Of a stretch of 64,000 nucleotides of DNA, positions 12,142 to 24,305 are shown piece after piece (the stretch's first letter is position 1; every line of letters starts with the position of its first letter). The stretch is from positions 180,001 to 244,000 of the forward strand of contig CATKHW010000554.1 of NCBI GenBank assembly GCA_949752795.1. Direction: 5' to 3'. The notes beneath the pieces were generated by a model. That model had not been told where the DNA came from, did no database searches, and worked only from the letters and a program-made list of their open reading frames with translations. Origin of the DNA: Hyperoodon ampullatus. Its lineage: Eukaryota; Chordata; Mammalia; Artiodactyla; Ziphiidae. The position numbers and the translations under genes are program-made.

Positions 12142-13878
12142 CATGGAATGGGTGCCAGGCATTTGTGCTTTAAAGGGTCTGCATTTGCTCACCCAATCTC
12201 ACCAATCCTCTCAGTCCCAAGTGTCCAGCCTTATTCCACATCCAGCTGTCGTTGTAGATAGGGTCATTCCAGGTTTCATCAGAGACCCTGAAGGAATTGT
12301 AAAGAATTTCCCAGGTTTTTTTTTTGTTTTTGAAATTCCTTTTTATAGTGGGTTTGAGCTGATTCTCGCTGCCATGTTTATGCCAGTCTAGACACACTTG
12401 ATTCCCTTACGGAGATATATCAATACATAGGTTTTAAGATTCTTACTAGTCAGATATATTCCTCTGCGGGAAATATGGTGTTTTGAGTCCCTTTCACTGA
12501 GGAAGGTGTAGGTCTTGTCTATTCCATAGTTGGTTTTTGGAACGGTACCTGTGCTTATATCAAACTCTGGTTTTATGCATCACCCCACCTCTCCTTCCCC
12601 CTTAAGCAGGCATAAGAGTGTTTTCTAAATGTGAGACACTGTTCTCTTTCCTAACTCAGTTCAAGTGTAGCCATGTTTACAGGATCTTCATAAGTGATAT
12701 GTTATGATAAGTTTCTTTTTCTCTGTGACTTATTTCACTTAGAATCATCGTACCTGAATCCACCCATTTTGCTGCTACTGGTCTTATGACATTGATTTCA
12801 TGGCTGAGGGATATTCCATCGTACGTAAGTACCACAATTTTTTGAACCATTTTTATATTTCCTGGGATATTTAAGGTGTACCCAAGTTGAGGTCCTTGTA
12901 AGCACTGCAGCCCTAAATTTTGGGGTGGCTCTGTCTTATTGATTTTCAGTTTTCCCAAGGTATATTCCCTAGACTGGAAGTGCCCTTGGCTCTGTAGCTC
13001 TGTTCTTTACTTGTTTTAGGGAACACAATGCACTCCTCCACAGAGACAGTTGGCAATTTACATCCCGCCCATCAACATAACAGGGCTCCCTGTTCTGCAG
13101 GGCCTTTCTTGCCTTTCTGTTTTTTACACATTTTGTGGATGTCCCTATTGACCGGTGGGAAGTGATACTTCTTTGTAGTGCAGATTTGCATTGCCCACTT
13201 GCTTGCTTGGCCAAAAAGGGTGTATGCGTTTTCTCCTGAATATAATCAGGAGAAAACGCATACGCCCTTTTTTGCCAAGTTCATCATTGTCAAAGTTGTG
13301 CCCCTCTTCCTGTGCTTTAAAGGCGATTCCAACGTACCTCTTGAAATCTGTTTCCTGCTATTCTGCCTCGCTTTCAAGTCCGCCTCGTTGCCTTCCCTCA
13401 ACAGATTTTTGGACAATAGTTGTCCTTTATTACTCGGCCAGTTTGTGAATTGCTGTGCCCCTGAGCTCCATTTTTCAACTCGTTTTTGGTGAACTGAACA
13501 CAAGTCCAAAATTTTGGTTCAGGACCTATGCTGGTTCCCGGTGGGTGGCTGAGACTTTGGTTAATTCTTCTCCTGCCGGGATGTTAGAGTGATATGTGCC
13601 CGTCCAAATGCCTAACAGCTACTCTCTCATTGATTCTCCCTCTTCCCTTTCATCCTCTGCCAAATTGGATACCTGTGCGAACCAGGAGGTTAAAGGGGCT
13701 GTCTCTCCAAGTTGGGAGATTGATAGTAAAGCAGATGGAAAGTCAAACCGGAGCACCAGGAGAGGGACTATTCGTTGAGTTTTAGAAACCTTTCATATTC
13801 ACATTGTGTCCGTTCTCTAGGTTTCCAGTTCATGTTATAGCGGTAGTAATATTCCCTTCAACATGGAGAGTTCGGACC
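12142..13878. repeat. Satellite monomer M8
   Basis: 1737 bp. CAGGCATTTGTGC start type. It shares CATCAACATAAC and CTGCAGGGCC in its second half with M7. Confidence 0.93.
13206..13279. repeat. Palindrome P8 (3 mismatches)
   Basis: Centre 13242/13243. Mismatches at pairs 3, 22 (T opposite G) and 31. Confidence 0.92.
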
Positions 13879-15617
13879 CATGGAATGGGTGCCATTCATT
13901 ATTGATTTAAAGGGTCTGCATTTGTTCACCCAATCTCACCAATCCTCTCAGTCCCAACTGTCCAGCCTTATGCCACATCCAGCTGTCGTTGTAGATAGGG
14001 TCATTCCAGGTTTTTATCAGAGACCCTGAAGGAATTGTAAAGAATTTCCCAGTTTTTTTGTTTTGTTTTTGAAATTCCTCTTTATAGTGGGTTTGAGCTG
14101 ATTCTCGCTGCCATGTTTATGCCAGTCTAGACACACTTGATTCCCTTACGGAGACATATCAATACATAGGTTTTAAGATTCTTACGAGTCAGATATATTC
14201 CTCTTCGGGAAATATGGGGTTTTGAGTCCCTTTCACTGAGGAAGGTGTAGGTCTTGTCCATTCCATAGTTGGTTTTTGGAACGGTACCTGTGCTTATATG
14301 AAACTCTGGTTTTATGCATCACCCCACCTCTCCTTCCCCCTTAAGCAGGCATAAGAGTGTTTTCTAAATGTGAGACACTGTTCTCTTTCCTAACTCAGTT
14401 CAAGTGTAGCCATGTTTACAGGATCTTCATAAGTGATATCTTATGATAAGTTTCTTTTTCTCTGTGACTTATTTCACTTAGAATCATCGTACCTGAATCC
14501 ACCCATTTTGCTGCTACTGGTCTTATGACATTGATTTCATGGCTGAGGGATATTCCATCGTACGTAAGTACCACAATTTTTTGAACCATTTTTATATTTC
14601 CTGGGATAATTAAGGTTACCCAAGTTGAGGTCCTTGTAAGCAGTGCAGCCCTAAATTTTGGGGTGGCTCTGTCTTATTGATTTTCAGTTTTCCCAAGGAA
14701 TATTCCCTAGACTGGAAGTGCCCTTGGCTCTGTAGCTCTGTTGTTTACTTGTTTTAGGGAACACAATGCACTCCTCCAGAGAGGCAGTTGGCAATTTACA
14801 TTCCGCGCATCAGCATAACAAGGCTCCCTGTTCTCCAGGGCCTGTCTTGCCTTTCTGGTTTTTACACATTTTGTGGATGTCCCTTTTGACCGGTGGGAAG
14901 TGATACTTCTTTGTATTGCAGATTTGCATTGCCCGCTTGCTTGCTTGGCCAAAAAGGGCGTATGCGTTTTCTCCTGAATATATTCAGGAGAAAACGCATA
15001 CGCCCTTTTTGGCCAAGTGCATCATTGTCGAAGTTGTGCCCCTCTTCCTGTGCTTTAAAGGCGATTCCAACGTACCTCTTGAAATCTGTTTCCTGCTATT
15101 CTGCCTCGCTTTCAAGTCCGCCTCATTGCCTTCCCTCAACAGATTTTTGGACGATAGTTGTCCTTTATTACTCGGCCACTTTTTGCATTGCTGTGCCCCT
15201 GAGCTCCATTTCTCAACTCGTTTTTGGTGAGCTGACTGCAAGTCCAAAATTTTGGTTCAGGAACTATGCTGTTTCCCGGTGGGTGGCTGAGACTTTGGTT
15301 AATTCTTCATCCTGCCGGGAAATTACAGTGATATGTGCCCGTCCAAATGCCCAACAGCTACTCTCTCATTGGTTCTCCCTCTTCCCTTTCATCCTGTGCC
15401 AAATTGGCAACCTGTGCGAACCAGGAGGTTAAAGGGGCTGTCTCTCCAAGTTGGGAGGTTGATAGTAAAGCAGATGGAAAGTCAAACCGGAGCACCAGGC
15501 GAGGGACTATTCGTTGAGTTTTAGAAACCTTTCGTATTCACAGTGTGTCCATTCTCTAGGTTTCCCGTACATGTTATAGCTGTAGTAATATTCCCTTCAA
15601 CCTGGAGAGGTGGGACC
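13879..15617. repeat. Satellite monomer M9
   Basis: 1739 bp. Private CATTCATTATTGATTTAAAG start. Shares AAGGTTACCC with M3, six monomers away. Confidence 0.93.
14944..15017. repeat. Palindrome P9 (74 bp, perfect)
   Basis: Centre 14980/14981; all 37 pairs match. Confidence 0.96.
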
Positions 15618-17354
15618 CATGGAATGGGTGACATGCATTATTGCTTTAAAGGGTCTGTATTTGCTCACCCAATCTCAGCAATCCTCTCAGTCCCAAGTGT
15701 CCAGCCTTATGCCACATCCAGCTGTCGTTGTATAGAGGGTCATTCCAGGTTTCATCAGAGACCCTGAAGGAATTGTAAAGAATTTCCCAGTTTTTCTGTT
15801 TTGTTTTTGAAATTCCTTTTTATAGTGGGTTTGAGCTGATTCTAGCTAACATGTTTATGCCAGTCTAGACACACTTGATTCCCTTACGGAGACATATCAA
15901 TACATAGGTTTTAAGATTCTTACTAGACAGATATATTCCTCTGCGGGAAATATGGGGTTTTGAGTCCCTTTCACTGAGGAAGGTGTAGGTCTTGTCCATT
16001 CCATAGTTGGTTTTTGGAACGGTACCTGTGCTTATATCAAACTCTGGTTTTATGCATCACCCCACCTCTCCTTTCCCCTTAAGCAGGCATAAGAGTGTTT
16101 TCTAAATGTGAGACTCTGTTCTCTTTCCTAAATCAGTTCAAGTGTAGCCATGTTTACAGGATCTTCATAAGTGATATCTTATGATAAGTTTCATTTTATG
16201 TGTGACTTATTTCACTTAGAACCATCGTACCTGAATCCACCCATTTTGCTGCTACTGGTCTTATGACATTGATTTCATGGCTGAGGGATATTCCATCGTA
16301 CGTAACTACCACAATTTTTTGAACCATTTTTATATTTCCTGGGATATTTAAGGTGTACCCAAGTTGAGGTCCTTGTAAGCAGTGCAGCCCTAAATTTTGG
16401 GGTGGCTCTGTCTTATTGATTTTCAGTTTTCCCAAGGTATATTCCCTAGACTGGAAGTGCCCTTGGCTCTGTAGCTCTGCTCTTTACTTGTTTAGGGAAC
16501 ACAATGCATTCCTCCAGAGAGACAGTTGGCAATTTACATCCCGCCCATCAGCATAACAAGGCTCCCTGTTCTCCAGGGCCTATCTTGCCTTTCTGGTATT
16601 TACACATTTTGTGGATGTTCCTTTTGACCGGTGGGAAGTGATACTTCTTTGTAGTGCAGATTTGCATTGCCCGCTTGCTTGCTTGGCAAAAAGTGCGTAT
16701 GCGTTTTCTCCTGAATATATTCAGGAGAAAACTCATACGCCCTTTTTGGCCAAGTGCCTCATTGTCTATGTTGTGCCCCTCTTCCTGTGCTTTAAAGGCG
16801 ATTCCAACGTACCTCTTGAAATCTGTTTCCTGCTATTCTGCCTCGCTTTCAAGTCCGCCTCGTTGCCTTCCCTCAACAGATTTTTGGACTATAGTTGTCC
16901 TTTATTACTCGGCCAGTTTGTGAATTGCTGTGCCCCTGAGCTCCATTTTTCAACTCGTTTTTGGTGAGCTGACCGCAAGTCCAAAATTTTGGTTCAGGAC
17001 CTATACTGGTTCCCGGTGGGTGGCTGAGACTTTGGTTAATTCTTCTTCCTGTCGGGAAATTACAGTGATATGTGCCCGTCCAAATGCCTAACAGCTACTC
17101 TCTCATTGGTTCTCCCTCTTCCCTTTCATCCTCTGCCAAATTGGAAACCTGTGCGAACCAGGAGGTTAAAGGGGCTGTCTCTCCAAGTTGGGAGATTGAT
17201 AGTAAAGCAGATGGAATGTCAAACTGGAGCACCAGGAGAGGGACTATTCGTTGAGTTTTAGAAACCTTTCGTATTCACCGTGTGTCCGTTCTCTAGGTTT
17301 CCCGTACATGTTATAGCTGTAGTAATATTCCCTTCAACCTGGAGAGTTGGGACC
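15618..17354. repeat. Satellite monomer M10
   Basis: 1737 bp. Private variants include GTATAGAGGGTC near 15729 and CTAACATG near 15846. Confidence 0.93.
16682..16754. repeat. Palindrome P10 (2 mismatches, 1-nt bulge)
   Basis: Centre 16717/16718. One C is lost from the left GGCC; pairs 16 and 24 are mismatched. Confidence 0.9.
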
Positions 17355-19091
17355 CATGGAATGGGTGCCAGGCATTTGTGCTTTAAAGGGTCTGCATTTG
17401 CTCACCCAATCTCACCAATCGTCTCAGTCACAAGTGTCCCTCCTTATGCCACATCCAGCTGTCATTGTAGATAGGGTCATTCCAGGTTTCATCAGAGACC
17501 CTGAAGGAATTGTAAAGAATTTCCCAGTTTTTTTGTTTTGTTTTTGAAATTCCTTTTTATAGTGGGTTTGAGCTGATTCTCGCTGCCATGTTTATGCCAG
17601 TCTAGACACACTTGATTCCCTTACGGAGACATATCAATACATAAGTTTTAAGATTCTTACTAGTCAGATATATTCCTCAGCGGGAAATATGGGGTTTTGA
17701 GTCCCTTTCACTGAGGAAGGTGTAGGTCTTGTCTATTCCATAGTTGGTTTTTGGAACGGTACCTGTGCTTATATCAAACTCTGGTTTTATGCATCACCCC
17801 ACCTCTCCTTCCCCCTTAAGCAGGCATAAGAGTGTTTTCTAAATGTGAGACACTGTTCTCTTTCCTAACTCAGTTCAAGTGTAGCCATGTTTACAGGATC
17901 TTCATAAGTGATATCTTATGATAAGTTTCTTTTTCTGTGTGACTTATTTCACTTAGAATCATAGTACCTGAATCCACCCATTTTGCTGCTACCGGTCTTA
18001 TGACATGATTTCATGGCTGAGGGATATTCCATCGTACGTAAGTACCACAATTTTTTGAACCATTTTTATATTTCCTGGGATATTTATGGTGTACCCAAGT
18101 TGAGGTCCTTGTAAGCACTGCAACCCTAAATTTTGGGGTTGCTCTGTCTTATTGATTTTCAGTTTTCCCAAGGTATATTCCCTAGACTGGAAGTGCCCTT
18201 GGCTCTGTAGCTCTGTTGTTTACTTGAATTAGGGAACACAATGCACTCCTCCAGAGAGGCAGTTGGCAATTTACATCCCGCCCATCAGCATAACAAGGCT
18301 CCCTGTTCTCCAAGGCCTGTCTTGCCTTTCTGGTTTTTACACATTTTGTGGATGTCCCTTTTGACCGGTGGGAAGTCATACTTCTTTGTAGTGCAGATTT
18401 GCATTGCCCGCTTGCTTGCTTGGCCAAAAAGGGCGTATGCGTTTTCTCCTGTATATATTCAGGAGAAAACGCATACGCCCTTTTTTGCCAAGTGAATCAT
18501 TGTCGAAGTTGTGCCCCTCTTCATGTGCTTTAAAGGCGATTCCAACATACCTCTTGAAATCTGTTTCCTGCTATTCTGCCTCGCTTTCAAGTCCACCTCG
18601 TTGCCTTCCCTCAACAGATTTTTGGACGAAAGTTGTCCTTTATTACTCGGCCAGTTTGTGAATAGCTGTGCCCCTGAGCTCCATTTTTCAACTCGTTTTT
18701 GGTGAGCTGACCGCAAGTCCAACATTTTGGTTCAGGACCTATACTGGTTCCCCGTGGGTGGCTGAGAATTTGGTTAATTCTTCTTCCTGCTGGGAAATTA
18801 CAGTGATATGTGCCCGTCCAAATGCCTAACAGCTACTCTCTCATTGGTTCTCCCTCTTCCCTTTCATCCTCTGCCGAATTTGCAACGTGTGCGAACCAGG
18901 GGGTTAAAGGGGCTGTCTTCCAAGTTGGGAGGTTGATAGTAAAGCAGATGGAAAGTCAAAACGGAGCACCAGGAGAGGGACTATTCGTTGAGTTTTAGAA
19001 ACCTTTCATATTCACAGTGTGTCCGTTCTCTAGGTTTCTCGTACATGTTATAACTGTAGTAATATTCCCTTCAACCTGGAGAGTTGGGACC
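17355..19091. repeat. Satellite monomer M11
   Basis: 1737 bp. CAGGCATTTGTGC start type, close to M6 and M13 over its first part. Confidence 0.93.
18419..18492. repeat. Palindrome P11 (2 mismatches)
   Basis: Centre 18455/18456. Mismatches at pairs 4 and 31. Confidence 0.92.
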
Positions 19092-20829
19092 CATGGAATA
19101 GGTGCCATGCATTATTGCTTTAAAGGGTCTGCATTTGCTCACCCAATCTCACCAATCCTCTCAGTCCCAAGTGTCCAACCTTATTCCACATACAGCTGTC
19201 GTTGTAGATAGGGTCATTCCAGGTTTCATCAGAGACCCTGAAGGAATTGTAAAGAATTTCTCAGTTTTTTGGTTTTGTTTTTGAAATTCCTTTTTATAGT
19301 GGGTTTGAGCAGATTCTCGCTGCCATGTTTATGCCAGTCTAGACACACTTGATTCCCTTATGGAGACATATCAATACATAGGTTTTAAGATTCTTACTAG
19401 TCAGATATATTCCTCTGCGGGAAATATGGGGTTTTGAGTCCCTTTCACTGAGGAAGGTGTAGGTCTTGTCTATTCCATAGTTGGTGTTTGGAACGGTACC
19501 TGTGCTTATATCAAACTCTGGTTTTATGAATCACCCCACCTCTCCTTCCCCCTTAAGCAGGCATAAGTGTGTTTTCTAAATGTGAGACACTGTTCTCTTT
19601 CCTAACTCAGTTCAAGTGTAGCCATGTTTACAGGATCTTCATAAGTGATATCTTATGATAAGTTTCTTTTTCTGTGTGACTTATTTCACTTAGAATCATC
19701 GTACCTGAATCCACCCATTTTGCTGCTACTGGTCTTATGACATTGATTTCATGGCTGAGGGATATTCCATCGTACGTAAGTACCACAATTTTTTGACCCA
19801 TTTTTATATTTCCTGGGATATTTAAAGTGTACCCAAGTTGAGGTCCTTGTAAGCAGTGCAGCCCTAAATTTTGGGGTGTTTCTGTCTTATTGATTTTCAG
19901 TTTTCCCAAGGTATATTCCCTAGACTGGAAGTGCCCTTGGCTCTGTAGCTCTGTTGTTTACTTGATTTAGGGAACACAATGTACTCCTCCAGAGAGGCAG
20001 TTGGCAATTTACATCGCGCCCATCAGCATAACAAGTATCCCTGTTCTCCAGGGCCTCTCCTGCCTTTCTGGTTTTTACACATTTTGTGGATGTCCCTTTT
20101 GACCGGTGGGAAGTGATACTTCTTTGTAGTGCAGATTTGCATTGCCCGCTTTCTTGCTTGGCCAAAAAGGGAGTATGCGTTTTCTCCTGAATATATTCAG
20201 GAGAAAACGCATACGCACTTTTTGGCCAAGTGCATCATTGTCGAAGTTGGGCCCCTCTTCCTGTGCTTTAAAGGCGATTCCAAGGTACCTCTTGAAATCT
20301 GTTTCCTGCTATTCTGCCCCGCTTTCAAGTCCGCCTCGGTGCCTACCCTCATCAGATTTTTGGACGATAGCTGTCCTTTATTACTCGGCCAGTTTGTGAA
20401 TTGCTGTGCCCCTGAGCTCCATTTTTCAACTCGTTTTTGGTTAGCTGACCGCAAGTCCAACATTTTGGTTCAGGACCTATGCTGGTTCCGGTGGGGGGCT
20501 GAGACTTTGGTTACTTCTTCTTCCTGGGGGGAAGTTAGAGTGATATGTGCCCGTCCAAATGCCTAACAGCTTCTCTCTCATGGGTTCTCCCTCTTCCCTT
20601 TCATCCTCTGCCAAATTGGCAACCTGTGCGAACCAGGAAGTTAAAGGGGCTGTCTCTCCAAGTTTGGAGGTTGATAGTAAAGCAGCCGGAAAGTCAAACC
20701 GGAGCACCAGGAGAGGGTTTATTCGTTGAGTTTTAGAAACCTTTCGTATTCACAGTGTGTCCATTCTCTAGGTTTCCCGTACATGTTATAGCTATAGTAA
20801 TATTCCCTTCAACCTGGAGAGTTGGGACC
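19092..20829. repeat. Satellite monomer M12
   Basis: 1738 bp. CATGCATTATTGC start type. It has a T to G change in the T tract (TTTTTTGGTTTTG near 19265). Confidence 0.93.
20157..20230. repeat. Palindrome P12 (2 mismatches)
   Basis: Centre 20193/20194. Mismatches at pairs 22 and 24. Confidence 0.92.
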
Positions 20830-22568
20830 CATGGACTGGGTGCCAGGCATTTGTGCTTTAAAGGGTCTGCATTTGCTCACCCAATCTCACCAATCGTCTC
20901 AGTCCCAAGTGTCCCTTCTTATGCCACATCCAGCTGTCATTGTAGATAGGGTCATTCCAGGTTTCATCAGAGACCCTGAAGGAATTGTAAAGAATTTCCA
21001 AGTTTTTTTGTTTTGTTTTTGAAATTCCTTTTTATAGTGGGTTTGAGCTGATTCTCGCTGCCATGTTTATGCCAGTCTAGACACACTTGATTCCCTTACG
21101 GAGACATATCAATACATAGGTTTTAAGATTCTTACTAGTCAGATATATTCCTCTGCGGGAAATATGGGGTTTTGAGTCCCTTTCACTGAGGAAGGTGTAG
21201 GTCTTGTCTATTCCATAGTTGGTTTTTGGAACGGTACCTGTGCTTATATCAAACTCTGGTTTTATGCATCACCCCACCTCTCCTTCCCCCTTAAGCAGGC
21301 ATAAGAGTGTTTTCTAAATGTGAGACACTGTTCTCTTTCCTAACTCAGTTCAAGTGTAGCCATGTTTCCAGCATCTTCATAAGTGATATCTTATGATAAG
21401 TTTCTTTTTCTGTGTGACTTATTTCACTTAGAATCATCATACCTGAATCCAACCATTTTGCTGCTACTGGTCTTATGACATTGACTTCATGGCTGAGGGA
21501 TATTCCATCGTACGTAAGTACCACAATTTTTTGAACCATTTTTATATTTCCTGGGATATTTAAGGTGTACCCAAGTTGAGGTCCTTGTAAGAAGTGCAGC
21601 CCTAAATTTTGGGGTGGCTGTGTCTTATTGATTTTCAGTTTTCCCAAGGTATATTCCCTAGACTAGAAGTGCCCTTGGCTCTGTAGCTCTGTTCTTTACT
21701 TGTTTTAGGGAACACAATGTACTCCTCTAGAGAGGCAGTTGGCAATTTACATCCCGCCCATCAGCATAACAAGGCTCCCTGTTCTCCAGGGCCTGTCCTG
21801 CCTTTCTGGTTTTTACACATTTTGTGGGTGTCCCTTTTGACCGGTGGGAAGTGATACTTCTTTGTAGTGCAGATTTGCATTGCCCGCTTGCCTGCTTGGC
21901 CAAAAAGGACGTATGCGTTTTCTCCTGAATATATTCAGGAGAAAACGCATACGCCCTTTTTGGCCAAGTGCATCATTGTCGAAGTTGTGCCCCTCTTCCT
22001 GTGCTTTAAAGGCGATTCCAACGTACCTCTTGAAATCTGTTTCCTGCTCTTCTGCCTCGCTTTCAAGTCCGCCTCGTTGCCTTCCCTCAACAGATTTTTG
22101 GACGATAGTTGTCCTTTATTACTCGGCCAGTTTGTGAATTGCTGTGTCCCTGAGCTCCATTTTTCAACTCGTTTTTGGTGAGCTGACCGCAAGTCCAAAA
22201 TTTTGGTTTAGGACCTATACTGGTTCCCGGTGGGGGGCTGAGACTTTGGTTAATTCTTCTTCCTGCCGGGAAGTTAGAGTGATATGTACCCGACAAAATA
22301 CCTAACAGCTACTCTCTCATTGGTTCTCCCTCTTCCCTTTCATCCTCTGCCAAATTGGAAACCTGTGTGAACCAGGAGGTTGAAGGGGCTGTCGCTCCAA
22401 GTTGGGAGATTGATAGTAAAGCAGATGGAAAGTCAAACCGGAGCACCAGGAGAGGGACTATTCGTTGAGTTTTAGAAACCTTTCGTATTCACAGTGTGTC
22501 CGTTCTCTAGGATTCCGATACATGTTATAACTGTAGTAATATTCCCTTCAACCTGGAGAGTTGGGACC
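20830..22568. repeat. Satellite monomer M13
   Basis: 1739 bp. CAGGCATTTGTGC start type. Confidence 0.93.
21895..21968. repeat. Palindrome P13 (1 mismatch)
   Basis: Centre 21931/21932. Only pair 23 is mismatched (left G to A). Confidence 0.94.
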
Positions 22569-23010
22569 CATGGAATGGGTGCCATGCATTATTCCTTTAA
22601 AGGGTCTGCATTTGCTCACCCAATCTCACCAATCCTCTCAGTCCCAAGTGTCCAGCCTTACGCCACATCCAGCTGTCGTTGTAAATAGGGTCATTCCAGG
22701 TTTCACCAGAGACCCTGAAGGAATTGTAAATAATTTCCCAGTTTTTTTGTTTTGTTTTTGAAATTCCTTTTTATAGTGGGTTTGAGCTGATTCTCGCTGC
22801 CATGTTTATGCCAGTCTAGACACACTTGATTCCCTACGGAGACATATCAATCCATAGGTTTTAAGATTATTACTAGTTAGATATATTCCTCTGCAGGAAA
22901 TAGGGGGTTTTGAGTCCCTTTCACTGAGGAATGTGTAGGTCTTGTCTATTCCATAGTTGGTTTTTGGAACGGTACCTGGGCTTATATCAAACTCTGATTT
23001 TATGCATCAC

Positions 23011-23632
23011 CCCACCTCTCCTTCCCCCTTAAGCAGGCATAAGAGTGTTTTCTAAATGTGAGACACTGTTCTCTTTCCTAACTCAGTTCAAGTGTAGCCA
23101 TGTTTACAGGATCTTCATAAGTGATATCTTATGATAAGTTTCTTTTTCTGTGTGACTCATTTCACTTAGAATCATCGTACCTGAATCCACCCATTTTGCT
23201 GCTACTGGTCTTATGACATTGATTTCATGGCTGAGGGATATTCCATCGTACGTAAGTACCACAATTTTTTGAACCATTTTTATATTTCCTGGGATATTTA
23301 TGGTGTACCCAAGTTGAGGTCCTTGTAAGCAGTGCAGCCCTAAATTTTGGGGTGGCTCTGTCTTATTGATTTTCAGTTTTCGCAAGGAATATTCCCTAGA
23401 CTGGAAGTGTCCTTGGCTCTGTAGCTCTGTTGTTTACTTGTTTTAGGGAACACAATGCACTCCTCCAGAGAGGCAGGTGGCAATTTACATCCCGCCCATC
23501 CGCATAACAAGGCTCCCTGTTCTCCAGGGCCTGTCTTGCCTTTCTGGTTTTTACACATTTTGTGGATGTCCCTTTTGACCGTTGGGAAGTGATACTTCTT
23601 TGTAGTGCAGATTTGCATTGCTCGCTTGCTTG
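23011..23632 (-). pseudogene. Decayed LINE-1 3' end (ORF2 C-terminus and 3'UTR) inside the satellite monomer; M14 shown as example
   Basis: Read on the minus strand, this stretch follows the end of mammalian LINE-1 ORF2 and its 3'UTR. Right after the palindrome, the frame within 23373-23687 reads MQICTTKKYHFPTVK, then GEQGALLCGWAGCKL and, near its end, SLGNIP. These residues line up with the conserved C-terminal region of ORF2p, including its Cys-containing segment. After a frameshift, the frame at 23104-23385 continues with KWVDSGTMILSEMSHTEKE and HKISLMKIL and closes about where ORF2 ends. At DNA level the plus strand shows the antisense pattern typical of artiodactyl L1 ends (TAAGTGATATCTTATGAT, TGACTCATTTCACTTAGAAT, GGCTGAGGGATATTCCATCG, AGATTTGCATTGC). 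Frameshifts and lack of a reverse-transcriptase domain make it non-functional. The same segment occurs in every monomer at offset about +443 to +1062. Alignment was by eye only. Confidence 0.85.
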
Positions 23633-23705
23633 CTTGGCCAAAAGGGCGTATGCGTTTTCTCCTGAATATATTCAGGAGAAAACGCATACGCCCTTTTTGG
23701 CCAAG
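23633..23705. repeat. Palindrome P14 (1-nt bulge)
   Basis: Centre 23668/23669. The left A run is one base short; otherwise all pairs match. Confidence 0.94.
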
Positions 23706-23720
23706 TGCATCATTGTCGAA

Positions 23721-23810
23721 GTTGTGCCCCTCTTCCTGTGCTTTAAAGGCGATTCCAACGTACCTCTTGAAATCTGTTTCCTGCTATTCTGCCTCGCTTT
23801 GAAGTCCGCC
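23721..23810 (-). pseudogene. Possible continuation of the L1-like segment beyond the palindrome
   Basis: The plus strand here (GTGCCCCTCTTCCTG, then CTCTTGAAATCTGTTTC and ATTCTGCCTCGCTTT) resembles the antisense of L1 ORF2 immediately upstream of the segment at 23011-23632. The match is weaker, and no continuous frame can be followed. If correct, the palindrome interrupts one L1 fragment. The equivalent stretch is present in all monomers. Confidence 0.4.
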
Positions 23811-24305
23811 TCGTTGCCTTCCCTCAACAGGTTTTTGGATGATAGTTGTCCTTTAATACTCAGCCAGTTTGTGAATTGCTGTGCCCCTGAGCCCCATTTT
23901 TCAACTCGTTTTTGGTGAGCTGACCGCAAGTCCAAAATTTTGGTTCAGGACCTATGCTGGTTCTCGGTGGGTGGCTGAGACTTGGGTTAATTCTTCTTCC
24001 TGCCGGGAAATTACAGTGATATGTGCCCGTCCAAATGCCTAACAGCTACTCTCTCATTGGTTCTCCCTCTTCCCTTTCATCCTCTGCCAAATTGGCAACC
24101 TGTGCGAACCAGGAGGTTAAAGGGGCTGTCTCTCCAAGTTGGGAGGATGATAGTAAAGCAGATGGAAAGTCAAACCGGAGCACCAGGAGAGGGACTATTC
24201 GTTGAGTTTTAGAAACCTTTCGTATTCACAGTGTGTCCGTTCTCTAGGTTTCCGGTACATGTTATAAATGTAGTAATATTCCCTTCAACCTGTAGAGTTG
24301 GGACC

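Larger units (their letters stand above)
22569..24305. repeat. Satellite monomer M14
   Basis: 1737 bp. It carries CCCTACGGAGACATATCAAT with one T fewer, as in M21, M24 and M26, and CTTTAATACTCA near 23851, as in M16. Its minus strand gives the clearest L1 ORF2-like reading. Confidence 0.93.
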
